NCBI GenBank assembly: GCA_030685235.1
Contig: MU839242.1
Coordinates: forward strand, 1-64,000
Origin: Copromyces sp. CBS 386.78
Taxonomy: Eukaryota > Ascomycota > Sordariomycetes > Sordariales > Sordariaceae
Direction of reading: 5' to 3'
DNA: 64,000 nucleotides
The notes beneath the pieces are model-generated. The model searched no databases. It was not told where the DNA came from and saw nothing but the letters and a program-made list of their open reading frames with translations. Shown piece after piece: positions 1 to 11,883 of this stretch. Each line of letters begins with the position of its first letter. Within the stretch, counting starts at the first letter, position 1. Position numbers and translations under genes: made by a program.

Positions 1-95
<95 letters not shown>
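1..95. repeat. (ATT)n microsatellite
   Basis: Uninterrupted ATT trinucleotide run reaching the window edge. A shorter ATT run sits at the same place before the homologous A2 copy (about 10,468-10,494), so the repeat belongs to the leader of this element type rather than to flanking DNA. Confidence 0.95.
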
Positions 96-140
96 CAACG
101 TGGGCTTAGATTTATTTGATTAATATATATCTAGCGCGCG

Positions 141-3100
141 ATGCCTACTAAAAAGCCTAAGAGTGGCCGCCCTCGTGGTCGCCCTTCCAAGGCCTAGGGG
201 TAGGATACGACCGAGTCTAGCCTTGCGCCCGCTCTTGTCGATAAAGGTAAAAGGACCGTTAGTTTCGATATATAGGGCTTCGAGGGTGATAACGACGAGG
301 AGTAAATTACAAATAGTTAGCCGACTTCGCCTATTAATGTGCTTGCCAAACTTGCCTTGTCTAGGAAGCCGTCGAATACCGGTGGTAGTTTATTGCGTTT
401 ATTTACCGAAAGCGCTAAATGTATTTAGATGCCTACCTATTAATACCCGGTATATTTAAACTCCTTTTGTATTTAAGTTGATTTCTATGTATTCTAATAA
501 TATATTAGCGCCGCAATATTACTTCGCTTTATAAAGAGCTAGAGTAAAGTAGTCGCTTTAAGCGTATAGTAAAATATATAGAGTCTACTATATCTATAGA
601 TATCCTTTAGAAGGATACCTAGCGTACTAGTACGGCAATTAATATTATATTATTTACCTATTAGTAAAGGCCCGGTTTACAAGATAGTAGTATAATGCGC
701 CCCGAACCTGCATTTAACCCGCCCGGATTTTCGAGTGGTCAAATGCCGGTATCTAATGTGCAGTACCCTCTAAGATATCCTGTTGCTCCTGGATATCCTC
801 CTTCTTCGGGATATCCTGTTGCTCCTGGATACCCGGCTGTTACCTAGGCTTTTTCGCCTAGCCATTAATTTACACCTCGCTTCTCAATACCGGCCTAGCA
901 TTTCTCACCCAGCCAGCCTCTATCTGGCGGCTATGTCCCCTATAGTCATGCCCCCTATAGTCATACCCCCCATGGTCATGCCCCCTATGGTCATATCCCT
1001 CATAGTTATACCCCTCATAGTTATGCCCCCCATGGTCATGTCCCTTATAGTTATATCCCTCATAGTTATACCCCGGCGAGTCATTACTCCTCCCGCTTCG
1101 CAACCCCTATATAGTATTAATAATAGTATTATCGTTAATTATTTTCGCCTTTACAAAGCCCAATAGTAGTAGATCCGCAAATTGTTAAATAGGAAATTCA
1201 AGTACGGGTCTAGGTATAAATATAGATAATATAACGATAAATATAGTAGTAAATATAATAATAAATAGAATAATAGATATAATTGCAAATATAGTAATTT
1301 TAATAATAATTTCTTTAATAGAGGGCTTTCCAAACTCCCCAACCTACTAAAGCTCCCTAGCCTACTTAAGCTCCCTAACCTACTTAAATACCGGCTCCTA
1401 CGCCCAATATTAATTAGAAGGATATAGAACGTTTCCTTCGTAGTGGAAATTTCGCCGATATAAGTGAATTTTCACAAATATAAAGTGTTGTATTAGAATA
1501 GATTAATTAATAGACCTTCGATTATAAAATTAACCGTAAGGTAGAAGAGGCTCGTAAAGTAGAAAAGCTTTGTAAAAGTTAGGAAAATAAAATAGAGCAA
1601 TTTCATTAAGTATAAATCGCTAAGGAAAAGGCTTAGGCCCCGGTAAAGCGACCCCCTATCCCTCCTTTTAATAAGACTATTTTATTAACTATTAATACCA
1701 AAATTAGTACTTCTACTACTATTGGCTATAGTATATTTAAAGCTAAATATTCTAGCTTCAATTTCGAAAAGACTTTCTAATAGATTGAATAAAATAATAA
1801 GGATAAAGATATTATTAATCCTAGCGATAATAATAATAATAATAATATTAAGTTCGATAATATTAGTACTTCGCTTCGTCGCCCTAGTACTTCGTTTCGT
1901 CGCCCTAGTATTATTTTTAATTCTAGTATTACCTCTAGTTCTAATCTTATATCTTCTACTCTAAAGGGTAGAGGTAATAGAAGTTTTATTACCTCTATAT
2001 CTAACGCTACCCCTAATTTAAATACCCGTAAGCGTAAGGGTAAAAGAGACGATAGCCGGCCGTTAATAAAATCTTATAAGGAATTTTTCAAGTAACCTAG
2101 CCGTACGAATTTATAGAATTTGCGCGAAATAGGTATACCTATTAAATTAAATTTCGATGTAATAGATAGCGACTATATTCGCCCTACTAATTTTGACGAA
2201 GATGATAATCTAATGTAAGGGGTAGAGCGGATATAAGGTGTTAAGGCGCTTTAAGACAATGCGATTATTATTAACGAGTTGAATAAAGAGCTTCGCTAGG
2301 CATTATTCTTATACTATCACAACTGGTTTACTAGCACTATCGTGCTTAATGCCGCCTATAGTATCGATACCCGTTCGAAGCGGTTTAAAGGCCTTCGCGA
2401 ATACGTATTTAAAACCCATTGATCCGAAAAGTCCAATTTTCTCAATTATAATGTCATTTTTCCAGGACATTGTATTAAACAATTTATTCTTTCTAAATTA
2501 CGATCTCGATAATAATGTAGAGTAAGTATACGGTACAATATTTGGAATTAATCGAAAGTTAGATTAATAGGAGGACTTTCAACTAGATCTATATATATAT
2601 TATAAAATACATCGATTACGAAGCGACTTTCAATAATCGTACTAATCTCCCGTTTTATTATATTAAAATAGAATTATAAGATATAGGCTTCGTAATATTG
2701 GATATAATTAAATCCAAACGTATTATAAATATTAGTAAGCTTGTTTATAAGCGATATACCGATGAAAATCTTCGAAAAGTTATACGCCAAACCTTTATAG
2801 CCTTACTTTTTAAAGAAAGGTATAAGAATATCGATAAAGAAATATTTATTTAAATGCCTTTGGAATTCGTATTTAAATAAATCAAGCCAACTAATACGCC
2901 TAGAATAGACTGTCTAAATAGAAGTATTATTACGGAAGAGCCGCCCGAATTATTATAAACTCTCTACCCCAATATTAGTAAATGGCGACGTTTACTACCC
3001 GAAGAGAGTTTTAGAACCCCTAGCACTCCTAGGACCCTAAGCGGTAATTATAGTACCCATCGTAATATTAGGCCAGGTTCTAGCAATCAAAGTCCTAGAT

Positions 3101-3696
3101 TCAGTCTATATAATCGGTTTAACAGAAGTAGTAACAGCCGGGGTAATTGTAGTAACAAAAGCCGTAATACCCGTGGCGGCTACGATAACAGAGGTGGCCG
3201 TAATGATAGAGGCTATAACGACAAAGGTAGCCGTAATAACCGCAGTAGCCGTAATAAGAGAGGCGGTCGTAGCGGCTACAATGATAGAGGCCGTGATGAC
3301 AGAGGTGGCCGGGGCTACAACCAAGGCGACAACAGCAGGTCAACCGAATAGTATACGCCTACCTATACTATAACGTCTACATATCAGCGCCAACGTCCTA
3401 TCGGTTTACGTCCTGTCGGTTTACGTACTAGTAGCGGCGGTGGCGGCGGTGGCGGTGGCCGTCGTAAAGAGCCTCGAAATGATTATGATGATAATGAAGA
3501 CGAGGGTCTAATTGACCTACGCTAGAAACGTAAAGGTCGTAGGGTTCGCAAAGCTATTGAGTCTACCTAGACCCTACTTGGCTTTATACCTCCTATTCCC
3601 AGGCGCACTCGCATGCCTATTGCTGCGTCTTCTTCCCCAGCTACACTCGAATCGGCTACTGCCTTGGATAAGGGTATAAAGTCTTTGCACCTTTAA
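141..3696 (+). pseudogene. A protein: AT-hook plus RGG low-complexity protein, RIP-degraded
   Basis: I do not recognise the family. The ATG opens a basic start with an AT-hook core (GRPRGRP, residues 9-15), which suggests binding to the minor groove of AT-rich DNA. A KGKRTVSFD motif and a TSPI motif follow, both shared with the Y protein. Next come GYP repeats (about 770-840), a tandem APYSH/TPHGH pentapeptide array (932-1,076), a charged EARKVEKL coiled-coil-like stretch (about 1,540-1,640) and a helical middle (about 2,050-2,430). The C-terminal part is rich in RGG/RGY (3,121-3,345), then a glycine run, then a PIPRRTRMP ... GIKSLHL end. RGG tails usually bind RNA or promote condensates. In-frame stops replace Gln, and start, middle and end lie in different frames, so introns or indels exist. 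Confidence 0.6.
932..1076 (+). repeat. 15-bp tandem repeat coding P-x-(S/G)-(H/Y)-x pentapeptides
   Basis: About nine units of the type CCCCCTATAGTCATG. They are in frame with the A protein and give alternating APYSH, TPHGH and IPHSY units. In the A2 copy (about 40,590-40,690) the array is shorter and almost wholly converted to TATAATTA units by RIP. Confidence 0.8.
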
Positions 3697-4337
3697 ATAT
3701 TATACCTTAATCCTTCAGTTCTCCCTATTGTTATTTGTTAGAGTTCAATACCTATAATACCTATACGTAGTTAATAACAGTATTACGACCAACAGTACAA
3801 CATTCAGTACAACATTTAGTACTATATTTAGTATTATAGCATTTAGCATCAGAATATTCAATATTAGAACATCCTAATTTATAAACATCGTATCCAGTAT
3901 CCCCCCCCCCCTCCCAAACCCAAAAAAAGAAAAAAAAATCGCAAAAAATCGTAAATAGGTAGTCGCAATCAGCAAAATATCTTCTTATTATACCCTTTTA
4001 TTCTATGTTATTACTATTGTCGTTATTGTAGTCGTTATTGTGGTCGTTGTGTGTTGTATTATATTGTATTGTATTGTATTTAATTGATTTAGGGGTCCAG
4101 CGTAGTATATTCGCAGTGCCTGCTGCCAATAGAGTAGGAGTACGCCGGTATAAGTACCTTCTATTTCTGTGCGACGACGGCGAGGCAGGCCTACTCTTAT
4201 ATATTACTAATCTATCTTTACCTAATTTGCGACCGTAATATAGTTTATACGGGAAGGAGTACTATAATTGTAATTACTTTCAATTGTTTTGCTATATATT
4301 CCTCCCTACTTGGGGGTACTTAGCGCTATATATTACC
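3697..4337. other. 3' flank of A element, no gene
   Basis: After the A stop codon there are interspersed 'atttagtacaac'-like short repeats, a C-run at about 3,901-3,911, and a TATTG pentanucleotide run at about 4,045-4,085. The stretch aligns with 53,005-53,880 of A2. I see no coding signal; the short ORF at 4,038-4,238 reads through repeat DNA. Confidence 0.7.
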
Positions 4338-4478
4338 CAACGGTAGATTTCTCTCCAACGGTAGATGGCGCTAACAGACGGTAGTCAAAATTCTAACGGT
4401 TAATTAACGGTAGTAATATAGTTACCGTATTTTGACTGTCATTTGACGATAAGTGCTTTCTTATAACCCGGTAGCTAA
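4338..4478. repeat. Subterminal ACGGTAG repeats and element terminus
   Basis: At least five ACGGTAG or ACGGTAGT motifs, plus inverted TACCGT, crowd the last 140 bp before the TAGCTAA end. The same arrangement occurs at 53,866-54,006 and, as ACGGTAAA/TTTACCGT, near the ends of X and Y. Clustered short subterminal repeats are typical transposase-binding sites in CACTA-like elements; that role here is inferred. Confidence 0.65.
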
Positions 4479-4799
4479 GATGGAGATGGGGGGAGGATGG
4501 GCAAGGGATAGCATATACCTGTCTATAAACGATAGATCTATACTATATTACAAGGTACTAGGTATAAACCGTAGAATCCTTACGTCGTAATCGATTTCGT
4601 ATACTTATAAAAGAGCCCGTTTAAAGTTATTAATTCTTTAATAAGAGGATAGAAGTAAATTTTAACTAAAATTAGAAATAAAGTATTATATTCGGCGAAT
4701 TATAGGACCGTCAATTTTACTAATTACCGAAGGTTATTTATATATTTCTATAGCCGCTTTAGAGATATTAAAATCTTATTCATTTTTCTTTTAATTACC

Positions 4800-7700
4800 G
4801 CCTATACTAATATACTATTTATTTTCGCGGTAGAGTAGGTTGTCGAAGAAATTGGAAGCTTCCCTAGCAATATTTTAAATCTATTCGATTAAGGTAGGGT
4901 TAGAAATAATAAACGAATTAAGAAGCGTAAGTCGAATAGTATAAATAATATACTTTTATTCGAAGATCTATTTTTCGACATCTTTGCCGTTTGTAGTCTG
5001 GGCCGTCGCTTTAAGTCGTTTATAAGTTATCGTCGTTATTAATTAATATATTCGAATTTTATTATCAGCTATTATACGCCGGGTTTTATATGTAAAATCT
5101 ATAGCGCCGCCGGGGTTACATATTGTACGCTGCCTTATATTCGCCGTAGTATAGTACAATATAGTATAGTATAGTCGGGTGCTAAGATATGGTTTTAGGG
5201 GGGTAAATATTAGAACTTACTTATAATATTTTTCTTCCGCTAATATATTTAATAGTCTAGGGGGGCCGTATTCGTTATAAATTTGCCCGTAATAAACGCC
5301 TATATATATATTCGGTCGTAGTCCTTTATAAATATACCCTTTTACCCTCTTTAATAAGTTAGCGGGGGTTGCTATAGCGACAATTCCACTTTCTTCGTCT
5401 TTATTTTTAATTATCGGTATATTATTATCTTCCGGAGTATTAGTATTAGGACCGCTTACTAATAATTATTTAAATAACGACGTTTATAAAGGTCCAAATT
5501 GTAAATCTATACGAATACGATTTTAGAAGGCATTTTTGGTTTTAAGGTTACTGGCTACCGCCGAGGAGGCTGCGTTATATAGTAGTATATACTATTCTTT
5601 TATATACTTTACTTCGATATTAATATAGGTATATACTTCCCTAATATTCTTAGTATTTATTATAATAGAATTACTTTAGGCTATTATAGTTAGTGCCCTA
5701 ATAAAGTAATAGAGAAGTCTAATATTTGTAGTAGCTTCTTCGCCGTTTGAATTATTGTCGTCGTTGTCGTCTTTTTAGGTTTAACGGTTTGGCTAATAAA
5801 TGGCTTTCTATACTTCCTATATATAGGGATCGATATAGTCTTTACGAAGCTATACCTTAAAAAGTGGCAGTATAATAATTGACTATTATACGTAGTATAT
5901 TAGGTTGTAATTTAGGATATATAATAAGGGCGAAGGTAGGGCGCTCTAACCAGGGGGAAATGGCCAGCTACGAAGGATACGGCTATATTCTACCTTAGCT
6001 TTCGGTATTAAGAATACGTCTAGTAGCATTTCGTGCGTTGCTATAATAATGCCTAGATTTTATATATAGTTAGTATTGAGAGGTATGGGAAAATCGGCAT
6101 TAATAGGGGAAATATATGATGATACCTACCTTTATATTCTAAGTGGGCTGGATCCGGTAGCTATATTAGGATAATATCGAGTATTAGTATTAAATTGAAT
6201 AGCGATGGCCTAAACTTACTAAGTAATACCCTATTACGTATAATATGTACTTTTATCGCCTATCCTCCAAAAGTTGAAATCAAACTTATACTATATTTAT
6301 ATATATTAGTAATAATATCGATTTATTTTAATATTAGTAATTTTATTTAGTACTTGCTTTTTATTAACTATATACTCTGGTCTAATAAAGTAAAATCGAT
6401 AAAATTTATAGCTATTAATATTAATTATACTAGTATTTTAGTTCTATTGTAATATATTATTAATATAGTAGAGTATAAAGACCGATATTAGTATTAGTCT
6501 TCCTTATACCTCTATTATAATACTACGTTTTAATAGTATAATATAACCGAAAGCTTTAATAACGTTATCGAAATTCGATATATATAATCTTAAAATAAGG
6601 GGGAAAATATTGGTATTTTTAGAACGGATATTGAAAGATAAATTTATTAGCGATTGGTATACCCTTATAATAGAGCGGTAAATATTCTAGTAAACGTTAA
6701 ATCTATCGATAAAAGTAAATACCGGGTAATTTAAAATATTTTTGCCGTACCTTATATATATCTTATCTAATTCCTTTTCGAAAAACTCTTTGCCGAAGGT
6801 TTTAATCTCTAATTCAGTTCGGATAAAGGGTATATATATAAATAGGTAAATTTTTATAAAGTTTAGGTTTAAATTATTATTATTTATTTAATAAATACCC
6901 GGTTCGCCTTTATTAACGTCGTTTAATACCCGGCGAACGAAAAAAGACTTCTTCTAAAATTTAATATTTAGTTTAGTATTATATTTCGGGAATATTTTAT
7001 AGGATTATAGTACTTAGGTACTACGTCCTAATTATAGCTATAGATCGACTACTAGGCTAAGATTATTTAAATTATTACTATTAAAGTAATTAATATTAAT
7101 AAAAGTAAATTAGTCGGCCTATTTTTATAGAATCTAATTTTCTATATTAATATGTAGAATTAATTCGTATTTATTAAACTTTATATTATAATTTAATTAA
7201 AAATATAAATTAAAACCCGGGAATTCTTCTTCAATTTGGCTAATCGGGATATATTCGTTAATTATAAGTATAATTTCGCTTAAATATTCCCTAAATTTGC
7301 TAGTAAAGTTCTTACCGACGGCCTTAATACGGCCGATATATAATCGAAAATCCGGGTAGTTATCGGTTAAACGGCAATAATATTATATTCGTAAATTATT
7401 ATTAATATTGTAATTTATATACTAGTCCCGGTCCTCGTTAGAATTATTAACGTTCCGAATATAATTGTATAAAATATAGTCTTTATAGTAATAAAAGTAA
7501 ATAAAATCCGACGGGAAAATAGCTTTGCCGTTATTTTCGGAATCGCTAATAAAATATATATATTTACTAGAGGTTATCCGAATAAATAATAATTAATAAA
7601 GAGACTAATATAATGAGAAACTCTATTTGTACGGACCTAAAACTCTATTTGTACGGACCCCGAAATTAGAGTTTAAGGATTTCTCTAAGATAACGCGAAG

Positions 7701-9250
7701 GTATGAATAAAAAAACGGGCTTATAATATTTGTTTTTTTTTTCTCTATTTTTCGATGCTTGTCCTTTCTTAGGAAGCGCCCTAATCACTTAGAAATAGAG
7801 AAGAAGATTATTAGAATTCCAATTAAAAGAATAATATATATAAAAAACAAATCTTCTGCTATAAAAGTCCCTAATCCCTCAGGCAAGTTTAGTTAAATCC
7901 GTTAAAAACCAAGAATTAAAACGGTACTACTTTTGCTATTTTCTAATTTTATTTCGTAAAATTATCTTCAATATTTAAATTTCAAGTCCGTACAAATAGA
8001 GTTTTAAGTCCGTACAAATAGAGTTTCTCAATATAATTCTGTCGGATTATCGATAAAATAGGCTATACTTTTATATATCCCAATATTAGCGGTATTAGAG
8101 TTTAGGAAGGCTTAAAATAATAATTTGGAATCTATAAAGTATAGCGGCGCCGGTATAGTATTAGCTAGATTGTTATTAGAATTTTGATCGGACTACTACA
8201 ATTTTAGTACTATTATGTTATCTGCTTCGGGTTACTATACTTATTATACTTATTATCTAGCCTATTCTGCTTACTTCTTTTAATGTATAGACTCTATTTT
8301 CATTCTATTTATTTATAATAATACCCGAACTATACGTATATCTAATAAAGGGAGGCGATATAATACCCGATTTTTAATAGTAGCTAATTGTCTTAATAAT
8401 ATTTAAATAGTTAGAATAAGCAAGCTATTACAACTATATAAAATATTCAATATTTATAACCAAATTCTATAGTCCCTTAGAAATATACGACGTATATAGG
8501 TATATAAACTTAATACTATATTAAAATCCAATATATATTCGTATTTATTATAATAATATTAAATAAATTCTAATCTATCGAAAATTTAGCCCCGCTCGGT
8601 TATTAATAGTATACCTTCTTCGGGTTCTATAAATTAGTCGGCTTATTCTATTACCTATTTATTAATAAAATTTTTATTGAATACGACTATTTCTAATTAT
8701 TATATTTCTCGGTTATAATCCTTTTTTACGTATTCTATATTTAAGTATATTTAGTCCTTATTAAATATAGGTAGGAGGGCGTCGTTTTCGAATTCGGCTA
8801 ACCTACGCCGTATATCTCCCAAATCGAAGTTTATAAGGAGATCGTTTTAATCGATAAGTCCTACCTTTATATAAAGTTAATTAATACTCAAATTTATTTT
8901 ATTTAAAATATTAAATTCACTAAAATTATTTATATTAACTTCTTCCCAATCTTCCTAATCGTCTTCGAAAAGTATTATATTTGGTACCGCGGGGTTTAAT
9001 ATTAGGGTATTACTATTATTATCGAAAACGGGTCTAAAACCGGGATTCTAGGTTGGTAATTAGCGCGGGATTATTAGTAATTTTAATTAGTATATTTACT
9101 ATTATTAGTATTATTGCCCGGAATAAGGGTATATATTAAGGATTAGTATTTGCTTATTATATTTAGCCTAGATTGTATAATTTATTTGCCTATTAATTAT
9201 AAGGTTTGCCTATAAGGATAACGAATCTTTAATTTTAGCCCGGCGGGGTA
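4800..9250 (-). pseudogene. Plavaka-like transposase, RIP-degraded (X0 copy)
   Basis: The start reads ATA-CCC-CGC-CGG, an MPRR start whose ATG became ATA. Around 6,400-6,620 the minus strand keeps an NIFP ... NFDNVIKAF stretch followed by an LQQNQN-type segment and KFYRFYF. I compare this to the GPHG ... D-M-P-Q-Q ... CRFC region typical of Plavaka transposases, with Cys to Tyr and Asp to Asn changes expected from RIP. The region before the last exon ends LLNILAEEKYYK with a GTAAGT donor at about 5,200, as in X'. The family would catalyse cut-and-paste transposition in the nucleus. The left boundary is approximate. The gene is dead: many stops and a MITE insertion. Confidence 0.6.
7614..8030. 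mobile_element. 417-bp MITE with doubled terminal inverted repeats
   Basis: The ends are perfect inverted repeats starting TGAGAAACTCTATTTGTACG. Each end holds two tandem copies of the AAACTCTATTTGTACGGAC unit about 23 bp apart. The insert is absent from the homologous site in X (about 15,600) and is flanked by ATATAA on both sides (7,608-7,613 and 8,031-8,036), a likely target duplication. No coding capacity. It retains many CpA and TpG dinucleotides, so it is far less RIP-affected than its host gene. Confidence 0.85.
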
Positions 9251-9450
9251 TGGTATATCGATGTAGAAACGAATAGCTATTAAGAAAATTAAATAGAGAG
9301 TTAGAAATATAAGGGAGAGTTAGTAAAAGTAAGAGTTAAGGTTGGTAATTGTTTTAGGGAGGTGTATTAGTAATAAACGTAGTAGATGAGGGCTACTGGA
9401 TCTAAGATACTCGTTAACGGCCTGTAGGACAAATACGGGTATATAGGTAC

Positions 9451-10535
9451 CAATCTCTGAGATATTTACAATATACCGTATATAGTACAAATAAAGTAAA
9501 TATATAAATACCGGTACGTACTAATTCTAAACTATTTACCGGTAGTGTATAGTATAAATAAGTAGGATAAAAGTGGTTTTGTAACTTTATCTTATCTTTA
9601 AAGTTAATAAATAACTATTGGTATTACTTATCCCGTATATATATATAGTATATTTATTTATTTACGGGTATATATATTATATAGGATATAACTTATAACG
9701 CAAGTATTAGAGTACCTAGAATCTATATATTATTCAAGTCTACTTTACGAATCTCGTTAATAAATAAATTCACCCTATAGAAACTCTTTTCGAAATTCCC
9801 TAACTCTCCCTCTTATATATATTTTTAGAAGTTATTCTTAATAACTAGTAAGCCAGCCAATTATATACATTTTAATCTTTTATTATCCTAAAATCCGGGG
9901 CGGTAGCCTTCGCAATCGTACTGCTCTTATAGTTTCAAATTGTCCTTTATTTACTATCCTATTTTATATCGATATACCCCATTTTACCTTTTACTACTCA
10001 GGGTCCAAGTGATAGGGGTATACTGCGATTTTATTAGTTATAATATATCCTATTCTCCTGCTAAGACCGCAGTTCTAGGCGGTCTTAGTAACCTACTTTA
10101 AACTTCTATTCACTTTTACCCAAAATACTATTACTATATTTACTATATTTATTATATTCATTACTTTTATTAATAATACCCCGCTATTTTATCTAAAGTT
10201 AAGTTTTAATAATATGAAAGTTAGTAATGCGTATACGGCAAAATGGAATAGAAGGCTATAGAATTCAACCGACTTAACTATGCCCCGCGTATATAAAAAT
10301 ATTTAGCCAATTTTAATTACGATAATTCTTCCTCTTCTAATAATTATAATCGCGAAGGAGATTTATTTATTATATATTTGCGTATACTAAGTTTTTCGCT
10401 CTATTAATTAAGTTAATTAACCCTAAGTATTTTTAAATCTTTATAGTAATACTTAATTACAATTACTATGAGTATTATTATTATTATTATTATCGTAGGC
10501 TTAAATTTATTTGATTAATGTATATTTAGCGCGCA
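9451..10535 (+). promoter_or_regulatory. A2 leader and promoter region, no gene
   Basis: AT-rich stretch upstream of the A2 start. It shares blocks with the Y' leader (34,600-34,900): CCTGCTAAGAC, TTAATAATACCCCGCNATTTT and CTATNCCCCGCG. These conserved islands in otherwise decayed DNA suggest a common promoter or subterminal region for the A and Y genes. It ends with an ATT run. No coding signal. Confidence 0.5.
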
Positions 10536-10899
10536 ATACCTACTAAAAAGCCTAAGAGTAGCCGCCCTCGTAACCGCCCTTCTAAAGCCTAGGATACGAC
10601 TTAGTCTAGCTTTGCGCCCGCTCCTATCGATAAAGGTAAAAGAACCGTCAATTTTAATATATAGGGCCTCGAAGGTAATAACGACGACGAAGAGCAAATC
10701 ACAAATAGTTAGCCAGCTTCGCCTATTAATATGCCTACTAAACCTACCTTATTTAAAAAGCCGTCGAATATTAGTAGTAGTTTATTACATTTATTTACCG
10801 AAGTTGAACGTATTTAAATACCTACCTATTAATACCTAATATATTCAAACTCCTTTTATATTTAAATTAATTTATATATATTCTAATAATATAATATTA
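10536..10899 (+). pseudogene. A2 protein, N-terminal piece
   Basis: Same frame and sequence as the start of the A protein. The ATG has become ATA (10,536-10,538), and the AT-hook glycines have become Ser and Asn (SRPRNRP), so both start and DNA-binding motif are destroyed by G-to-A changes. It continues at 40,168 after the 29.3-kb insertion. Confidence 0.8.
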
Positions 10900-10903
10900 A
10901 TAC

Positions 10904-11075
10904 ATACCCCCGGAACCCCCATTGCAATATACTATCAACTTACTGTCAATTGATAGTAAGTTGTGTTCCCGACCGTAACTGCTCAACCTACTACCCCGCA
11001 ACGGTAGGTAGGTCTGGACTGTAAATTGTCCAGCGACGGTAAATTGCATCCAAGGTTCTAATTAGTCCACAGCCC
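10904..11075. repeat. X left terminus with ACGGTA-type repeats
   Basis: After the C-rich tip come short inverted pairs (AACTTACTGTCAATTG with ATAGTAAGTT) and scattered CGACCGTAA, CAACGGTAG and CGACGGTAAATTG motifs. The inverted copy at 34,320-34,492 keeps the same motifs with fewer mutations. The likely role is transposase binding. Confidence 0.6.
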
Positions 11076-11204
11076 GGTAGGTAGGTCTAACCTGCATGAA
11101 CCTGCATAAGCCTACATAAGCTCCGGCTACGAGCGAAGCACGCATAGAAAATTCACATTAGGAAGTCGCGAGCGAGGTGTAACTATATTTATCTACAGAT
11201 TACT

Positions 11205-11365
11205 ACTGCCGGCCGCGCACGCACGGTCGCCTGCCTGCCGGGCACCGCCCAGCGCCTGCCTGCCGCCCAGCGCCTGCACCCGGCACCTGCACCCGGCACC
11301 TGCACCCGGCGCCTGCACCCGGCGCCTGCACCCGGCACCGGGCGGCCGGCGCCTGCACGCCGGTT
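11205..11365. repeat. GC-rich 13-bp minisatellite in X
   Basis: Tandem GCACCTGCACCCG and GCGCCTGCACCCG units, over 75% GC in an AT-rich element. They are full of unmutated CpA and TpG. The matching array in X' (33,957-34,135) has a different unit number and order. The ORF at 11,193-11,387 is a by-product of the repeat. Confidence 0.85.
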
Positions 11366-11883
11366 TTGGGATGCGATCAGATACCACGCATTGGGATTGA
11401 ACTCACAATGTCAAACAAATTGCGCTGCGATTAATGCGTTGCGATTAGTGTACTTGGGATTAATACGCTTGGGGATACAAAGGTCTACGAACGTTACGGC
11501 CGTCAATCTAGCCAGGGACTCAAGGGTAACTTTATACACTAACAACCTACGTTAGTATTCGGATGTACACTACAGTTAAGGTCACTATTGGTTGGCATAT
11601 ACCATTCATTAGCAGGGGTCAAATAACTTAAAAGTATTATGCACGTTCGTTGTTTAATATTATTACTAGATACTGCAATAAACGTTAATATAAATTAGCA
11701 TACCACCGAAGGCAAGCAAGCTGGATATTGTCAATTTGAACGTACTATAAATCATTATCCCCAAATTACAATAGGCCGTTAGAGGAATCCTATAACAATA
11801 TTAGTTTATATCCTAAAGGCAAGACAACCACTGTAAAACACATAAAGGCAAAACAACCACTGTAAAACACATACCTTCTTCCA
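11366..11883. other. X 3' intergenic region, no gene
   Basis: Lightly mutated DNA between the minisatellite and the small gene, matched in inverted form at 33,459-33,956. It contains the short direct repeat GCAAAACAACCACTGTAAAA next to a near-identical copy (about 11,820-11,870). No coding or RNA gene signal that I can support. Confidence 0.5.

Larger units (their letters stand above)
1..4478 (+). mobile_element. A element: low-complexity-protein element, left end outside window
   Basis: This is one copy of an element that recurs as A2 (9,451-54,006 with two insertions). The copies align from the ATT leader through the gene to the same terminus, GGTAGCTAA, followed here by GATG. The last 140 bp carry repeated ACGGTAG motifs. 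No reverse transcriptase or recognisable transposase is encoded, so the element is probably non-autonomous. It lies tail-to-tail with transposase block X0. The true left end is not visible. Confidence 0.75.
4479..9446 (-). mobile_element. X0: Plavaka/CACTA-like transposase block
   Basis: Homologous along its coding part to X (10,904-17,009) and X'. It begins directly after the A terminus and ends near a GTAC (9,447-9,450) followed by the A2 leader. Its right end has a GATCTAAGATA motif like the GATCTAAGACATT near the right end of X. It lacks the GC-rich 3' tail and the second gene of X. A MITE is inserted at 7,614. Confidence 0.65.

Noticed and set aside
4470..4480. Helitron 3' end (CTAA-type terminus)
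   Set aside because: The GCTAA terminus lacks the expected hairpin, no Rep/helicase motifs occur, and the bordering tetranucleotides suggest target duplication.
11385..11480. tRNA-like gene or SINE with a B-box-like GTTCAATCC
   Set aside because: No A box, acceptor stem or T-stem pairing can be drawn, and the copy in X' shows no conservation of a fold.
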